DNA from: Rhizobium sp. PP-CC-3A-592
Lineage (GTDB): Bacteria; Pseudomonadota; Alphaproteobacteria; Rhizobiales; Rhizobiaceae
Direction: 5' to 3'
DNA: 64,000 bases
NCBI RefSeq assembly: GCF_003217095.1
Contig: NZ_QJSR01000002.1
Location: 496,001-560,000, forward strand
Made by a program: the position numbers and the translations under genes. This document shows, piece by piece, positions 1 through 7,730 of this stretch. The notes beneath the pieces are model-generated. The model was not told where the DNA came from. It did not search any database and was given only the letters and a program-made list of their open reading frames with translations. Numbering within the stretch: position 1 is the stretch's first letter; each line of letters begins with the position of its first letter.

Positions 1-119
1 CCTTCCCGAGCTATATCGAGGGGGCGATCGTGGCCGGAAGGCTTGCAGCGGAGCGCATTGCGGATGTGCTGGCTAGCGAAGACAAGGGGAGTGTGGGGCG
101 TTTGAAGCAGGCGAACTGA
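1..119 (+). CDS. C-terminal end of a flavin-dependent oxidoreductase (partial)
   Basis: The reading frame is open from base 3 to a TGA at 117-119, giving the last 38 residues of a protein that begins outside the window. The segment SYIEGAIVAGRLAAERIA resembles the final FAD-contacting helix of amine-oxidase-like flavoproteins (monoamine oxidase, phytoene or squalene desaturase families), where a G-A-x-x-A/S-G-x-x-A-A motif closes the FAD site. The next gene converges on it with only six bases between. The family call is tentative because only the tail is visible. Confidence 0.45.
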   Translation, partial: FPSYIEGAIVAGRLAAERIADVLASEDKGSVGRLKQAN

Positions 120-125
120 CGCGTC

Positions 126-944
126 TTACTTGTCGAAGAAGCCGGGGCGCAGCTTTTCACCGATCAGGCAATCCACCGCAGAGGGACTTGCAACTGGGAT
201 GGGACGAAGCGGCGGCTGCCGCCCGCTGACCTCCATCACGAGCTTCTGCCGGATGGCGACGCTGAAGTCTTCGGGATTGTGGATCGGCAGCACGAAGGCG
301 CCGGGGCCGCCGATGACGCAGTCGCTGTAGTAGCGGTCGAGCCGGACGCCGACACCGGTGGGGCGGATGATGATGGCGAGGCCATTGACGATGATTCCGC
401 TGCGCACCGCCATGTCCCGGGCGGGCAGAACCGGCGGACCGAGATTGTTGGGACCGTCGCCGGAGACATCGATGACGCGGCGCTGGCCGTTGAAGGCATT
501 TGTGTCGATCATCCCCGTGGCGTAGGTAAGCGCATTGGAAATCGAGGTGCCACGACGGGTGGTGACGGGCCGGGCTGCGATCTCGTCTGCAAAGGCGGCG
601 GCGTCCGCGGCACTCGCGATCACATGCCAGTCCACGCGCGAGCTTTCGTTGACGCTGCCGGCCCACTCGAAATAGCTGATGGCGATTTCGCCGATCAGCC
701 CGCCACGAACGGCATCGATGAACGCCTTGTGGCGTAGGGCTTCGAGGTAACCGGCGCGCTGGATGCGCGCTTCCTCCAGATCCATCGATCCCGACATATC
801 GACGGCAAGAACCAGTTCGACATCCACGTCTCGGCGGCCAAGCGCCGCAATGGTCGTTATGTGGGTTACGTCGGTTGTGGAAGGGGCCGATGGGAGCCCG
901 TGGCTGGAAAGGCCCATCAGCAATGCAATTCCCGCCAAGATCAT
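126..944 (-). CDS. DUF1194 / von Willebrand factor A domain protein, exported
   Basis: About 272 residues. The chosen ATG opens a plausible signal peptide (MILAGIALLMGLSSHGLPSA); the frame stays open to 1034, but the extra 30 residues do not look like protein. A vWA fold follows with a MIDAS motif (D-x-S-G-S at about residues 49-53, in AVDMSGSMD), a threonine-rich second metal loop (TTRRGTSISNAL) and a DVSGDGPNN segment, as in the DUF1194 family. vWA domains bind ligands through a divalent metal; no enzymatic role is implied. The gene stands alone on the minus strand and its target is unknown. Confidence 0.75.
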   Translation of the reverse strand: MILAGIALLMGLSSHGLPSAPSTTDVTHITTIAALGRRDVDVELVLAVDMSGSMDLEEARIQRAGYLEALRHKAFIDAVRGGLIGEIAISYFEWAGSVNESSRVDWHVIASAADAAAFADEIAARPVTTRRGTSISNALTYATGMIDTNAFNGQRRVIDVSGDGPNNLGPPVLPARDMAVRSGIIVNGLAIIIRPTGVGVRLDRYYSDCVIGGPGAFVLPIHNPEDFSVAIRQKLVMEVSGRQPPLRPIPVASPSAVDCLIGEKLRPGFFDK

Positions 945-1105
945 GTCATCCAATCCCTGCTTCGCACCGTAGAGGCGAACATTAACACAACGGGTGATGG
1001 CGGCGACCGGTAAGCGGCTGCAGGACTTCAACACTCGGTGAGTACAAGAATTGCTGGGTATGAGAGACGAGACACGCGCCGCGTGACCGCTCGCGAGGAG
1101 TTGAA

Positions 1106-2395
1106 ATGCTTTTCAAGGATACGACCGACGCCGGGCTGATCGACCGATTCCAGCTGGGCGCGTTTCGGTATTTCATGCGGTATACGCATCCGGAAACGGG
1201 TCTCGTGGCCGACAGCTCGCAGGAAGGCTCGCCTGCCAGCATCGCCGCGACCGGCTTCGGCCTGTCTGCGCTCCCCGTCGGTGTCGAGCGCGACTGGCTG
1301 TCCCGCGAGGATGCGGCGCAGCGGGCGCTGACGACATTGCGCTTCCTGCGCGACAGCGAGCAGAGCCGCGACACGTTGGCCACCGGCTATAAGGGGCTCT
1401 ACTACCACTTCCTGGATATGAAGACCGGACGGCGGGCGTGGCGGAGCGAGATCTCGCTGATCGACAGCGCGCTGCTGATCGCCGGCGCCATCACGGTTGG
1501 TACGTATTTTTCCGAGAACACGCCGGCGGAAAAGGAAATCCGGGATATCGCCGACATGATCTATGCCCGTGCCAACTGGGCCTGGGCGCTGGACGAGCAG
1601 GATACGCTGGCGCTCGGCTGGAAGCCGCGCAGCGGTTTCCTTCCCTATCGCTGGCATGGATATAGCGAGGCGGTCATTTTGTATACGCTGGCGCTGTCCT
1701 CACCGTCCTACCCGATCCCGGCCAAGAGCTATCTCGCCTTTGGCAACCAGTGCGACTGGAAGGAGGCGCTGGGCAAACCGTTTCTCTATGCCGGACCGCT
1801 GTTCATCCATCTGTTTTCCCATGCCTGGATCGACTTCCGGGGCATCCGCGATACGGCAATGGCGGAACATGACAGCGATTACTTCGAAAACACGCGTTTT
1901 GCCATCGATCTGCAGCGTGACTATGCGGAGCGAAACCCGCACTCCTTTGTGGGTTACGGCGCGGATTGCTGGGGGCTGACCGCCTGCGACGGGCCTGAGC
2001 GTTCGCGGCGTCTGCGGGATGGTCGCCAGCAGCAATTTTCGGGCTATGCGGCGCGTGGTGCGCCGTTCGGCCCGGATGACGGGACGCTGGCGCCCTGGGC
2101 GCCACTTTCCTGCCTGCCGTTCGACGAAAAAGCGGCGCTTTCCGCGACGCGGCATATTCTCGAGACCTATCCGGGTGTGGTCGAGGAAGACGGCTTCATC
2201 GGCAGCTTCAATCCGAGCGTGCCGGCCCGCACGGCAGAGGGCTGGATGAACACACGGCGGATCGGGCTCGACCAGGGCATTCTGCTGATGATGATCGAGA
2301 ACCACAGGACCGGCTTCTTCTGGAACCTGCTGCGCCAGTCGGTTCCGATCCGGCGCGGGCTGAAGCGCGCCGGTTTTGCGGGTGGGTGGCTGTAA
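1106..2395 (+). CDS. glucoamylase-family (GH144/NdvB C-terminal-like) protein
   Basis: A 429-residue protein with GGAG six bases before the ATG. It shows hallmarks of the glycoamylase-like family: an N-terminal segment DRFQLGAFRYF, the PETGLVADSS loop, repeated aromatic stretches such as GLYYHFLD, and the conserved IWTHAWIDFRG-like region (here LFSHAWIDFRGI). The same (alpha/alpha)6 barrel occurs at the C-terminus of cyclic beta-1,2-glucan synthases and in GH144 beta-1,2-glucanases. No signal peptide is seen, so a cytoplasmic role in beta-glucan turnover is the simplest inference. It is monocistronic and convergent with cbtA. Confidence 0.75.
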   Translation: MLFKDTTDAGLIDRFQLGAFRYFMRYTHPETGLVADSSQEGSPASIAATGFGLSALPVGVERDWLSREDAAQRALTTLRFLRDSEQSRDTLATGYKGLYYHFLDMKTGRRAWRSEISLIDSALLIAGAITVGTYFSENTPAEKEIRDIADMIYARANWAWALDEQDTLALGWKPRSGFLPYRWHGYSEAVILYTLALSSPSYPIPAKSYLAFGNQCDWKEALGKPFLYAGPLFIHLFSHAWIDFRGIRDTAMAEHDSDYFENTRFAIDLQRDYAERNPHSFVGYGADCWGLTACDGPERSRRLRDGRQQQFSGYAARGAPFGPDDGTLAPWAPLSCLPFDEKAALSATRHILETYPGVVEEDGFIGSFNPSVPARTAEGWMNTRRIGLDQGILLMMIENHRTGFFWNLLRQSVPIRRGLKRAGFAGGWL

Positions 2396-2410
2396 GCTCG
2401 ATATGGCAAT

Positions 2411-2437
2411 GCGGCCCACCGTTTCAGCGGGCCGCTT
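2411..2437. terminator. hairpin between convergent genes
   Basis: GCGGCCC (2411-2417) pairs with GGGCCGC (2429-2435) across an 11-base loop, lying between the stop of the glucoamylase-like gene and the stop of cbtA. It could end transcription from either side; there is no long T run. Confidence 0.5.
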
Positions 2438-2442
2438 GGCTG

Positions 2443-3201
2443 TCACGCCGTCTTGAGAAAGCGGTCGTTGATGGCGCCGGAGACGGTGCCGAGCACGAGC
2501 CAGAATGCCAGCGTCGTTGCCAGTGCCGCGACCGCGAATTCCGCGCCGAGAACGGCGGGAACCGGGCTTGCGATATCGCCGGGCTGGGGCGCGCCGTAGA
2601 TGTGGGGCAAAGCGAGGAGCACAAATCCCGCACCCTTCGCCACGATCTCGGGCCGCAGCGCGATCAGGCCGAGACCGAGCGCCGAGAGCGCCGTGGTGAT
2701 GAGCCACCACGTCTGGCGATCGCCAAGATCGGCGGCGGGGAAGCCGGGCAGTTCCGGCGGAAGGCCGAGAGCGGGAAGCATGTGGACCGAGAGCCAGCCG
2801 AGGGCACCCCAGGTGAGGCCGGTGCGCAAGGTCGGCGGGCTGCCGGTGAGAACGCCGATGCCACCTAGAAGCAGTCCGAAGCCGGCGCCCGTGACCAGAT
2901 TGGCCATCAGCGTCCCGGAGAAACGGCTCAAACCGAACATGATGCCGCCATCCTCGTGCGCCTCACCATCATGCGCGTAGGCGGGTGTTATCGGCTGAAG
3001 CGCGGATGCGAGGGACTGGAGGAGCGATCTCGATTCGCGCGAGGAATGCTCGTGTGCCGTCGGTGTTTCGGGGGCCGGTTCGCCTTCATAGGTTTCGGCG
3101 TGGAGGATCAGGGGCACGACGCGGAGTTCCTGCGCGGCGGTCATGAAGAGGCCCGCGATGAGGCCGGCGCAGATGGCGGCCAGAAGTGTCTTGACGATCA
3201 T
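2443..3201 (-). CDS. cbtA: cobalt transporter subunit CbtA
   Basis: A 252-residue integral membrane protein. It starts with a membrane segment (MIVKTLLAAICAGLIAGLFM) followed by AAQELRVVPLILHAETYE, a typical CbtA N-terminus. Further predicted membrane helices lie near residues 95-115, 125-150, 165-185 and 215-240. CbtA is a membrane protein predicted by comparative genomics to take up cobalt for B12 synthesis together with the tiny CbtB. A histidine-rich linker (PTAHEHSS, AYAHDGEAHEDGG) may bind metal. It lies downstream of cbtB and the cobalamin riboswitch on the same strand, which supports both the identity and repression by adenosylcobalamin. Confidence 0.88.
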   Translation of the reverse strand: MIVKTLLAAICAGLIAGLFMTAAQELRVVPLILHAETYEGEPAPETPTAHEHSSRESRSLLQSLASALQPITPAYAHDGEAHEDGGIMFGLSRFSGTLMANLVTGAGFGLLLGGIGVLTGSPPTLRTGLTWGALGWLSVHMLPALGLPPELPGFPAADLGDRQTWWLITTALSALGLGLIALRPEIVAKGAGFVLLALPHIYGAPQPGDIASPVPAVLGAEFAVAALATTLAFWLVLGTVSGAINDRFLKTA

Positions 3202-3346
3202 GGTTATACCTTTCGGAGCAACGCCTTACCAGTGTGCCCTCGTCCTGTGCATGTGTGGAATGATCCGATCCATCGGCACGACAATGCGCAGCGCGACCGG
3301 CGCGCTCGCACAGAGGCGGTCGCGTCGGGCATGCAGGCGATGGCAA

Positions 3347-3372
3347 CGCAAGGCCCGGTCACGGGGCTTGCG
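3347..3372 (-). other. hairpin between cbtB and cbtA
   Basis: CGCAAGGCCC (3347-3356) and GGGGCTTGCG (3363-3372) form a 10-bp stem with one mismatch, and the flanks (GGCGA/TCGCC) can extend it. It sits in the 206-base gap between the two cotranscribed cobalt transporter genes. It may be an mRNA-stability or attenuation element; nothing else coding is seen in the gap. Confidence 0.4.
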
Positions 3373-3407
3373 TTCGCCTGTCGCTTGAGAGATCGGGCTT
3401 GTTTGCT

Positions 3408-3584
3408 CTAGTGGCAGGGGAAGCCGAACGAGTGACGGACGTCGTGCGCGGTGTCGTGCAGCACGGCCGAATTGGCCAGACCTGCTCCGAACACGAGGAA
3501 CGCCCCGATGCACAGGGAAAGGAGACCCGCAATCATGCGGTCATTGAGAGAAAGCGAAACGCCGGATGCGTTGGTAACAGCCAT
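3408..3584 (-). CDS. cbtB: small cobalt transporter subunit CbtB
   Basis: A 58-residue protein, easily missed because of its size. The ATG is preceded by GGAGG at good spacing. It has a basic N-terminus, one membrane helix (about residues 17-40) and a histidine-rich tail with VLHDTAHDVRHSFGFPCH, matching the CbtB family, whose C-terminal His cluster probably receives the metal. It is the first gene after the cobalamin riboswitch and is followed by cbtA. CbtB and CbtA together form the predicted B12-regulated cobalt importer. The reading was checked codon by codon. Confidence 0.9.
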   Translation of the reverse strand: MAVTNASGVSLSLNDRMIAGLLSLCIGAFLVFGAGLANSAVLHDTAHDVRHSFGFPCH

Positions 3585-3642
3585 GACAACCTCCGTGATG
3601 GCAACGTGGGACGTGTCCCACTCATTTGGGCGAAATGCCCGA

Positions 3643-3887
3643 CATCAATCGGCAGGTTTCCTGGCTCGCGGCGTCTGATGCCGGCTGGCATCGTCGGATC
3701 TTTCTCGCCTTCCCGCAGATCAGGGGTTCGCCCGTCTCCACAGTGGCTTCTACCGGTTGCCCGGCATGAAAGACCCTGACCGCTCTACAGTCGCGGGGTC
3801 GGCCGTGATTGAGGTGCCGCACTGGGTCCACCCGTCACGTTCCCATTTACTCCCCGGATGGTGTGGCACCCGGAGAACCTATTGATG
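3643..3887 (-). promoter_or_regulatory. cobalamin (adenosylcobalamin) riboswitch
   Basis: Read on the minus strand, the element has the closing P1 stem (ATCAAT near 3882-3887 with ATTGAT near 3643-3648), the opening GGTTCTCCGGGTGCC, an internal GGGAA, GCGACTGTAGAGCGG, the B12 box GAAGCCACTG (near 3741-3750) and the terminal GCGAGCCAGGAAACCTGCC. A short hairpin of GTGGGAC/GTCCCAC (3606-3621) lies between it and the cbtB ribosome site and may serve as the expression platform. Elements of this class shut off B12 and cobalt uptake genes when the coenzyme is plentiful. Confidence 0.93.
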
Positions 3888-3947
3888 AGCATCACTATGA
3901 CGCGTGCGGAACGGCTGTCAATCGGCCCGGCCCGCCTGTCGCTCAGA

Positions 3948-4439
3948 TCAGAGGGTTGCGGCGAGGGCGGCGAGCTGGTCGGCGCACTGGTTCCAGCCCT
4001 CGTGAAAGCCCATTTGCTCATGCGCGTCGCGGTCGGTCTTCGTCCAGTGGCGGACGCGGGCCGTGTAGCGCGTGCCGCCATCCTCCGGTTCGAAGGTGAT
4101 GATGCCCGTCATGAAGGGCTTTTCCGAAGGCGTCCAAGCGTGGATGTAGGCGTCGGTGAAGACGATCTTCCGATCCTGCACGATCTCAAGATAGACGCCG
4201 CGATTGGGCATTTCCTCGCCTTCCGGGCTTCTCATGACGACGAGGTTCGAGCCGCCGACGCGCAAATCGACCTCGGCCGTCGCGATCGTCCACGGTTTCG
4301 GCACGAACCATTGCTGGAGAAGAGCAGGCTCCGTCCAGCAGCGGAACAGCGCGTTCGGCGTGACATCGATGTGGCGGGTGATGACGAGGTCGCGATCGTC
4401 GGCGGTGGTGGGTTCTGTCATAGGCTCGGGCATGGGCAT
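3948..4439 (-). CDS. SRPBCC (AHSA1/START-like) domain protein
   Basis: About 163 residues. The fold signature is an N-terminal strand VITRHIDVTPNALFRCWTEP, then LLQQWFVP, a middle GGSNLVVMRSPEGEEMP, and the C-terminal HEGWNQCADQLAALA helix characteristic of AHSA1-type SRPBCC proteins, which enclose a hydrophobic ligand pocket. The frame is open further upstream, but that part reads as low-complexity Arg/Pro. Three in-frame ATGs cluster at 4421, 4433 and 4439; an AGGA motif suits 4433 or 4439. The ligand is unknown. The gene is monocistronic. Confidence 0.75.
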   Translation of the reverse strand: MPMPEPMTEPTTADDRDLVITRHIDVTPNALFRCWTEPALLQQWFVPKPWTIATAEVDLRVGGSNLVVMRSPEGEEMPNRGVYLEIVQDRKIVFTDAYIHAWTPSEKPFMTGIITFEPEDGGTRYTARVRHWTKTDRDAHEQMGFHEGWNQCADQLAALAATL

Positions 4440-4525
4440 TGTCCTGGGGCGGCTCGTCTGTTTTGCCGAGTTTCCGTCATCCGGCGCCGACTGTCGAGGC
4501 CTTTGCGATCGGCTTCGAACACCGG

Positions 4526-5059
4526 TTACGGACCGGCGGGGGAGGACTGGATCTTGACGATCGCGGTGGTCCATTGTGGTGCCTCGGGCGGGCCGGTGCG
4601 TGGTGCGGGGAAGACGAGGGAGGTGCGGAGCGGCCCGGAGTGACCTGGCGGGATGCGGGCGATGATCAGCGCGTCGTCGCGACCGATCGTGCGGCAGGCG
4701 CCAGCCGGGCAATCGTCGAGCGTGACGTCGAGGGTGAAATAGTCGAGGAAGGCGGGGCTGTCATTGTGGACCGTGCCGGTCACCACATAGCTGCTCGCGG
4801 GTGTGCTCTTTTCGAACTGAAGGTTTTCCAGCCGGACCTGGCTTTCCGCAATCGTGGCGACAGGCTGATCTGCGGTGACTGGCGACAGAGGCTCGGGCGG
4901 CCGGGCATTGTCATCTGTCCACCAGACGACGAAGGCACTGATGAGGCCGACGGCGACGAGCACCGAAAGCGCCGGCTCGGCCATCTTGCGAAACCGCTGG
5001 TCCCAGACGGCAAGCGCAACGACCACAAGGCTCGCGATCGCGAGCGAAATCCAAAGCAT
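4526..5059 (-). CDS. small membrane-anchored protein of unknown function
   Basis: 177 residues from an ATG preceded by GGGGAGG at ideal spacing; upstream ATGs in frame (5074 and 5275) lack this. Two membrane segments open the protein (MLWISLAIASLVVVALAVW and ALSVLVAVGLISAFVVWW), with the basic DQRFRKM loop between them. A periplasmic beta-rich part follows (VRLENLQFEK, VVTGTVHNDSPAFLDYFTLDVTL) containing CPAGAC, whose two cysteines could form a disulfide. The pattern resembles FxLYD/DUF3426-type extracytoplasmic domains with a T-G-T-V-x-N core, but I do not recognise a named family. Confidence 0.65.
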   Translation of the reverse strand: MLWISLAIASLVVVALAVWDQRFRKMAEPALSVLVAVGLISAFVVWWTDDNARPPEPLSPVTADQPVATIAESQVRLENLQFEKSTPASSYVVTGTVHNDSPAFLDYFTLDVTLDDCPAGACRTIGRDDALIIARIPPGHSGPLRTSLVFPAPRTGPPEAPQWTTAIVKIQSSPAGP

Positions 5060-5231
5060 GAACTGCCTCCCCATGCATTCATATATAGGGACGACACGGC
5101 CGGGTTGAAAGCGCATGCGCTGAATCAAAACGGGAACAAAGGTGAGATCGCCAAGTTCCTCAGCCGCAGAAACACCGTTTGAACCACCGCGGCGACAAAC
5201 CCGTCCCGCGGACCCGTGAAAGGATAAAACA

Positions 5232-5735
5232 ATGGCAGGAAAAGCACTCGAGGATCTGTTCCACGACATGCTCAAGGATGTCTACTACGCCGAAAAGAAG
5301 ATTGCGAAGACGCTGCCGAAGATGGCCCGCGGCGCGCAGAGCCCGGACCTGAAGGCTGCCTTCGAAAAGCACCGTGAAGAAACCGAAGGCCAGATCGAAC
5401 GCCTCCAGCAGGTTTTCGAAATCTTCGGCAAGCGCGCCACCGGCAAGACCTGTGCGGCCATCGAAGGCATCATCGAAGAGGGCGAGGAAGTTCTTGAGGA
5501 ATTCAAGGGCTCCCCGGCCGTCGATGCCGGTTTGTTGGCCACGGCGCAGGCCGTCGAGCACTACGAAATGGCGCGTTATGGCACGCTGAAGACCTGGGCC
5601 GGCCTGCTCGGTCTCGACGAAGCCGTCAAGCTGCTCGACGAGACGCTGAAGCAGGAAGAAAAGACCGACGCCGACCTGACGAAGCTGTCCAAGGCCGTCA
5701 ACGCTAGCGCCATGGTCAAGGCGAAGGCTGCCTGA
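5232..5735 (+). CDS. YciE/YciF ferritin-like family protein (DUF892)
   Basis: A 167-residue helical protein beginning with ALEDLFHDMLKDVYYAEKKI, the hallmark of DUF892. Paired ExxH-like metal ligands of a ferritin four-helix bundle are visible (YYAEKKI, AFEKHREE, AQAVEHYEMARYG). These proteins form dimers with a di-metal centre and are usually induced by osmotic, desiccation or general stress; the reaction is not settled. The gene is monocistronic and followed at once by a good terminator. The C-terminal SAMVKAKAA tail is a short Lys/Ala extension common in rhizobial members. Confidence 0.88.
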   Translation: MAGKALEDLFHDMLKDVYYAEKKIAKTLPKMARGAQSPDLKAAFEKHREETEGQIERLQQVFEIFGKRATGKTCAAIEGIIEEGEEVLEEFKGSPAVDAGLLATAQAVEHYEMARYGTLKTWAGLLGLDEAVKLLDETLKQEEKTDADLTKLSKAVNASAMVKAKAA

Positions 5736-5761
5736 GCTTCAGGTTGATCGCCACGAATGAG

Positions 5762-5795
5762 AACGCCGGCCGGATCGCTCCGCGCCGGCGTTTTT
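5762..5795 (+). terminator. intrinsic terminator after the DUF892 gene
   Basis: AACGCCGGC (5762-5770) pairs perfectly with GCCGGCGTT (5784-5792) and a T run follows (5791-5795). The reverse strand also carries A/T flanks, so it may serve the convergent binding-protein operon as well. Confidence 0.85.
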
Positions 5796-5814
5796 ATGTC
5801 CGGTAAAAGCCGCG

Positions 5815-6939
5815 TCAGTCCGTAAGGCTGATCCAGTAGGCGCCTTCGAATGGTACGGCAGCGAAGCGCGTGTTGATCTCGGCAAGCGTCGCCTTGGGGT
5901 CGAGATCGGCGAAGAGATCGGGCCGAAGCCAGTGGGCGAAAGCTTCTGCTGCCAGAATGTTGAGCGGCACCGCGTTGAAGAAATTCCACAGCCCATGCAC
6001 GCGTTTGTCGCGCACGCCCTTGAGGTTGGCGAGGATGGGTGAGGTGACGACCTGCGCCAGCGTTTGTCTGGCTTCCTCATCCGCCACGCCGGGACCGATG
6101 GAAAAGGTGCTGTAGGTGCCGCCGGGGGAGCCGGTGGCGATATAGACCTCGGGGTCGGCGCCGATCAGATATTCCGTGCTGACGATGCCGCCTTGGGCGG
6201 GCAGGTTGCCCTCCGCGATGTTCCGGCTGCCGGTGAGGCCGATGAAGGCACCGAGACCACCGGTGCCATAGGCGTAGCAGCACTTGTCCGGGTTGGGGAA
6301 AGCATCCATCAACACCGTCGGGCCGGGCGCGGTCGCCTGTGCCACCCGGTCGCGGATGCGCTGCAGATGTGTCTCGTAGAAGGTCGCGAAATCCTCGGCC
6401 TGCGCCTCGCGGTCGAGCACGGTGCCCAGCAGGCGCATGGCGGACGGCGTGTTCTTCAGTGCATCGCTGTTGAAATCGACCACGATGACGGGGACGCCTG
6501 TGCTTTGCAGATAGTCGATGGCGCGCTTGCCGAGTTCGGTATCGGCCTGCCAGTTGGCCATGATCGCGAGATCGGCCTTCAGCGACAGGATCGTCTCGAA
6601 GGACAGGCCGTCGCCCGTTCCGTCGCCGATTGTCGTAAGCTTTGCAATATCAGGAAACCGCTTCTCGAAAGCAGCATAGATTTCCGGGTTATCGCCCTTC
6701 ATGTCGCCCGACCAGCCCACAAGCAGGCTGACCGGATCCGGATGGATGAGCGAGAGAGCGACGAGGTTGAAGCCGCTGCCGAGCAGGATCGCCTTCGGCT
6801 TCTCTTTGATCGTCACGGTGCGCCCGATGGAATCGGTGACCGTCAATGGATAGGTGGACGCGCTTGCCGTGCCGGCCGAGAGACCGCCGACAGCCAAGAG
6901 AAGACAGACGAGAACGGCGAACAGGCGGCGGGAAAGCAT
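5815..6939 (-). CDS. periplasmic iron-siderophore binding protein of an ABC importer
   Basis: 374 residues with a clear Sec signal peptide (MLSRRLFAVLVCLLLAVGGLSAGTASA). The mature part has the type III periplasmic-binding fold of FecB/BtuF proteins: PLTVTDSIGRTVTIKEKPKAILLG at the start, an FETILSLKADLAI segment and GVRDKRVHGLWNFFN near the end. It is the last gene of an operon with the TonB-dependent receptor and fhuF (5-base gap to fhuF), so iron-chelate binding is the likely role. No permease or ATPase gene follows here; those partners must be elsewhere. A DKCCYAYGTGG segment adds an unusual vicinal cysteine pair. Confidence 0.85.
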   Translation of the reverse strand: MLSRRLFAVLVCLLLAVGGLSAGTASASTYPLTVTDSIGRTVTIKEKPKAILLGSGFNLVALSLIHPDPVSLLVGWSGDMKGDNPEIYAAFEKRFPDIAKLTTIGDGTGDGLSFETILSLKADLAIMANWQADTELGKRAIDYLQSTGVPVIVVDFNSDALKNTPSAMRLLGTVLDREAQAEDFATFYETHLQRIRDRVAQATAPGPTVLMDAFPNPDKCCYAYGTGGLGAFIGLTGSRNIAEGNLPAQGGIVSTEYLIGADPEVYIATGSPGGTYSTFSIGPGVADEEARQTLAQVVTSPILANLKGVRDKRVHGLWNFFNAVPLNILAAEAFAHWLRPDLFADLDPKATLAEINTRFAAVPFEGAYWISLTD

Positions 6940-6944
6940 CGGTC

Positions 6945-7724
6945 TCAGTGTCCTTTTTGCGGGCCTTCGCCACGCTGGGCGGGCAAGGCGCAGAGCGCGC
7001 CGCAGCTCGGAATGCCGGGAAGGAGATAGCGCAGGCAGCAGACCTTGCGGCGACAGACGGTCTCGTCGCCCACGGGCTCATGCCGCAGACAGCCGCGAAA
7101 GGGGTTCGCCGTGCCATCGGCAAGGACCGGCTGCTCGAACAGCGGGCGGGAAGCCCAGGCGTCGCTGCCGCTCGTCGGGGCCGTGGCGTTGAACGCGTAG
7201 TCGATGTAGACGGCCGCATTGTTCCAGGCGAGCTTCGGTGCCAGACCGGCGGCGGCTTTCATGGCCGCGACCACGGCAGCGAGATGGCGGTGAACCAGAG
7301 GCACGACATAGCCATCCGCGCCATCCGCTGCATCGGCCTCGCTCCAGTCGCCTTCGGTTTCGAGACCGAAGGCCCGCGGCAGGCCGTCTTCGGCGAGCGC
7401 GATGGTCATGCTGGCGAGATCGACCGGCAGGACGTAATCGGCCCGGCGCGCGACGATAAAGGGGATCGTCAGCCCCGCGAAGTAATAGAGCGACCACATG
7501 GACGCTATCGCCCGCCGGTCGCTACCGCCATGGGTTTGCGCATAGCGATCGAGCGCTTCGGTAAAGGCCGGAGACGAAAAGAATCCGGCAAGGGGCAGCG
7601 CCCCTTCCAGATCCCGCGACAGCATCATCTTTTCGCCGCACCAGGCATGCTCGCCGGTGAACACGGATTTCAGTTCCGGTGGCCGGAAGGCATCGTTTGG
7701 CGAAGAGGGAGGGGTCGGGATCAT
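6945..7724 (-). CDS. fhuF: siderophore-iron reductase FhuF family protein
   Basis: 259 residues. FhuF proteins are cytoplasmic 2Fe-2S reductases that release iron from imported hydroxamate siderophores. The C-terminus carries the cluster-binding cysteines as VCCLRYLLPGIPSCGALC: a CC pair, ten residues, then C-x3-C. The classical motif is usually quoted as CC-x10-C-x2-C, so the last spacing is one residue longer. Other family-like parts are NPFRGCLRHEPVG and the aromatic YYFAGLTIPFI. It lies six bases after the receptor gene and five before the binding protein gene, so the three are almost certainly cotranscribed. Confidence 0.85.
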   Translation of the reverse strand: MIPTPPSSPNDAFRPPELKSVFTGEHAWCGEKMMLSRDLEGALPLAGFFSSPAFTEALDRYAQTHGGSDRRAIASMWSLYYFAGLTIPFIVARRADYVLPVDLASMTIALAEDGLPRAFGLETEGDWSEADAADGADGYVVPLVHRHLAAVVAAMKAAAGLAPKLAWNNAAVYIDYAFNATAPTSGSDAWASRPLFEQPVLADGTANPFRGCLRHEPVGDETVCRRKVCCLRYLLPGIPSCGALCALPAQRGEGPQKGH

Positions 7725-7730
7725 CCGGGC

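Noticed and set aside
3226-3513. 95-codon minus-strand frame overlapping the end of cbtB
   Set aside because: Arg/Pro-rich, out of frame with cbtB and without ribosome site; the 58-codon cbtB explains the region.
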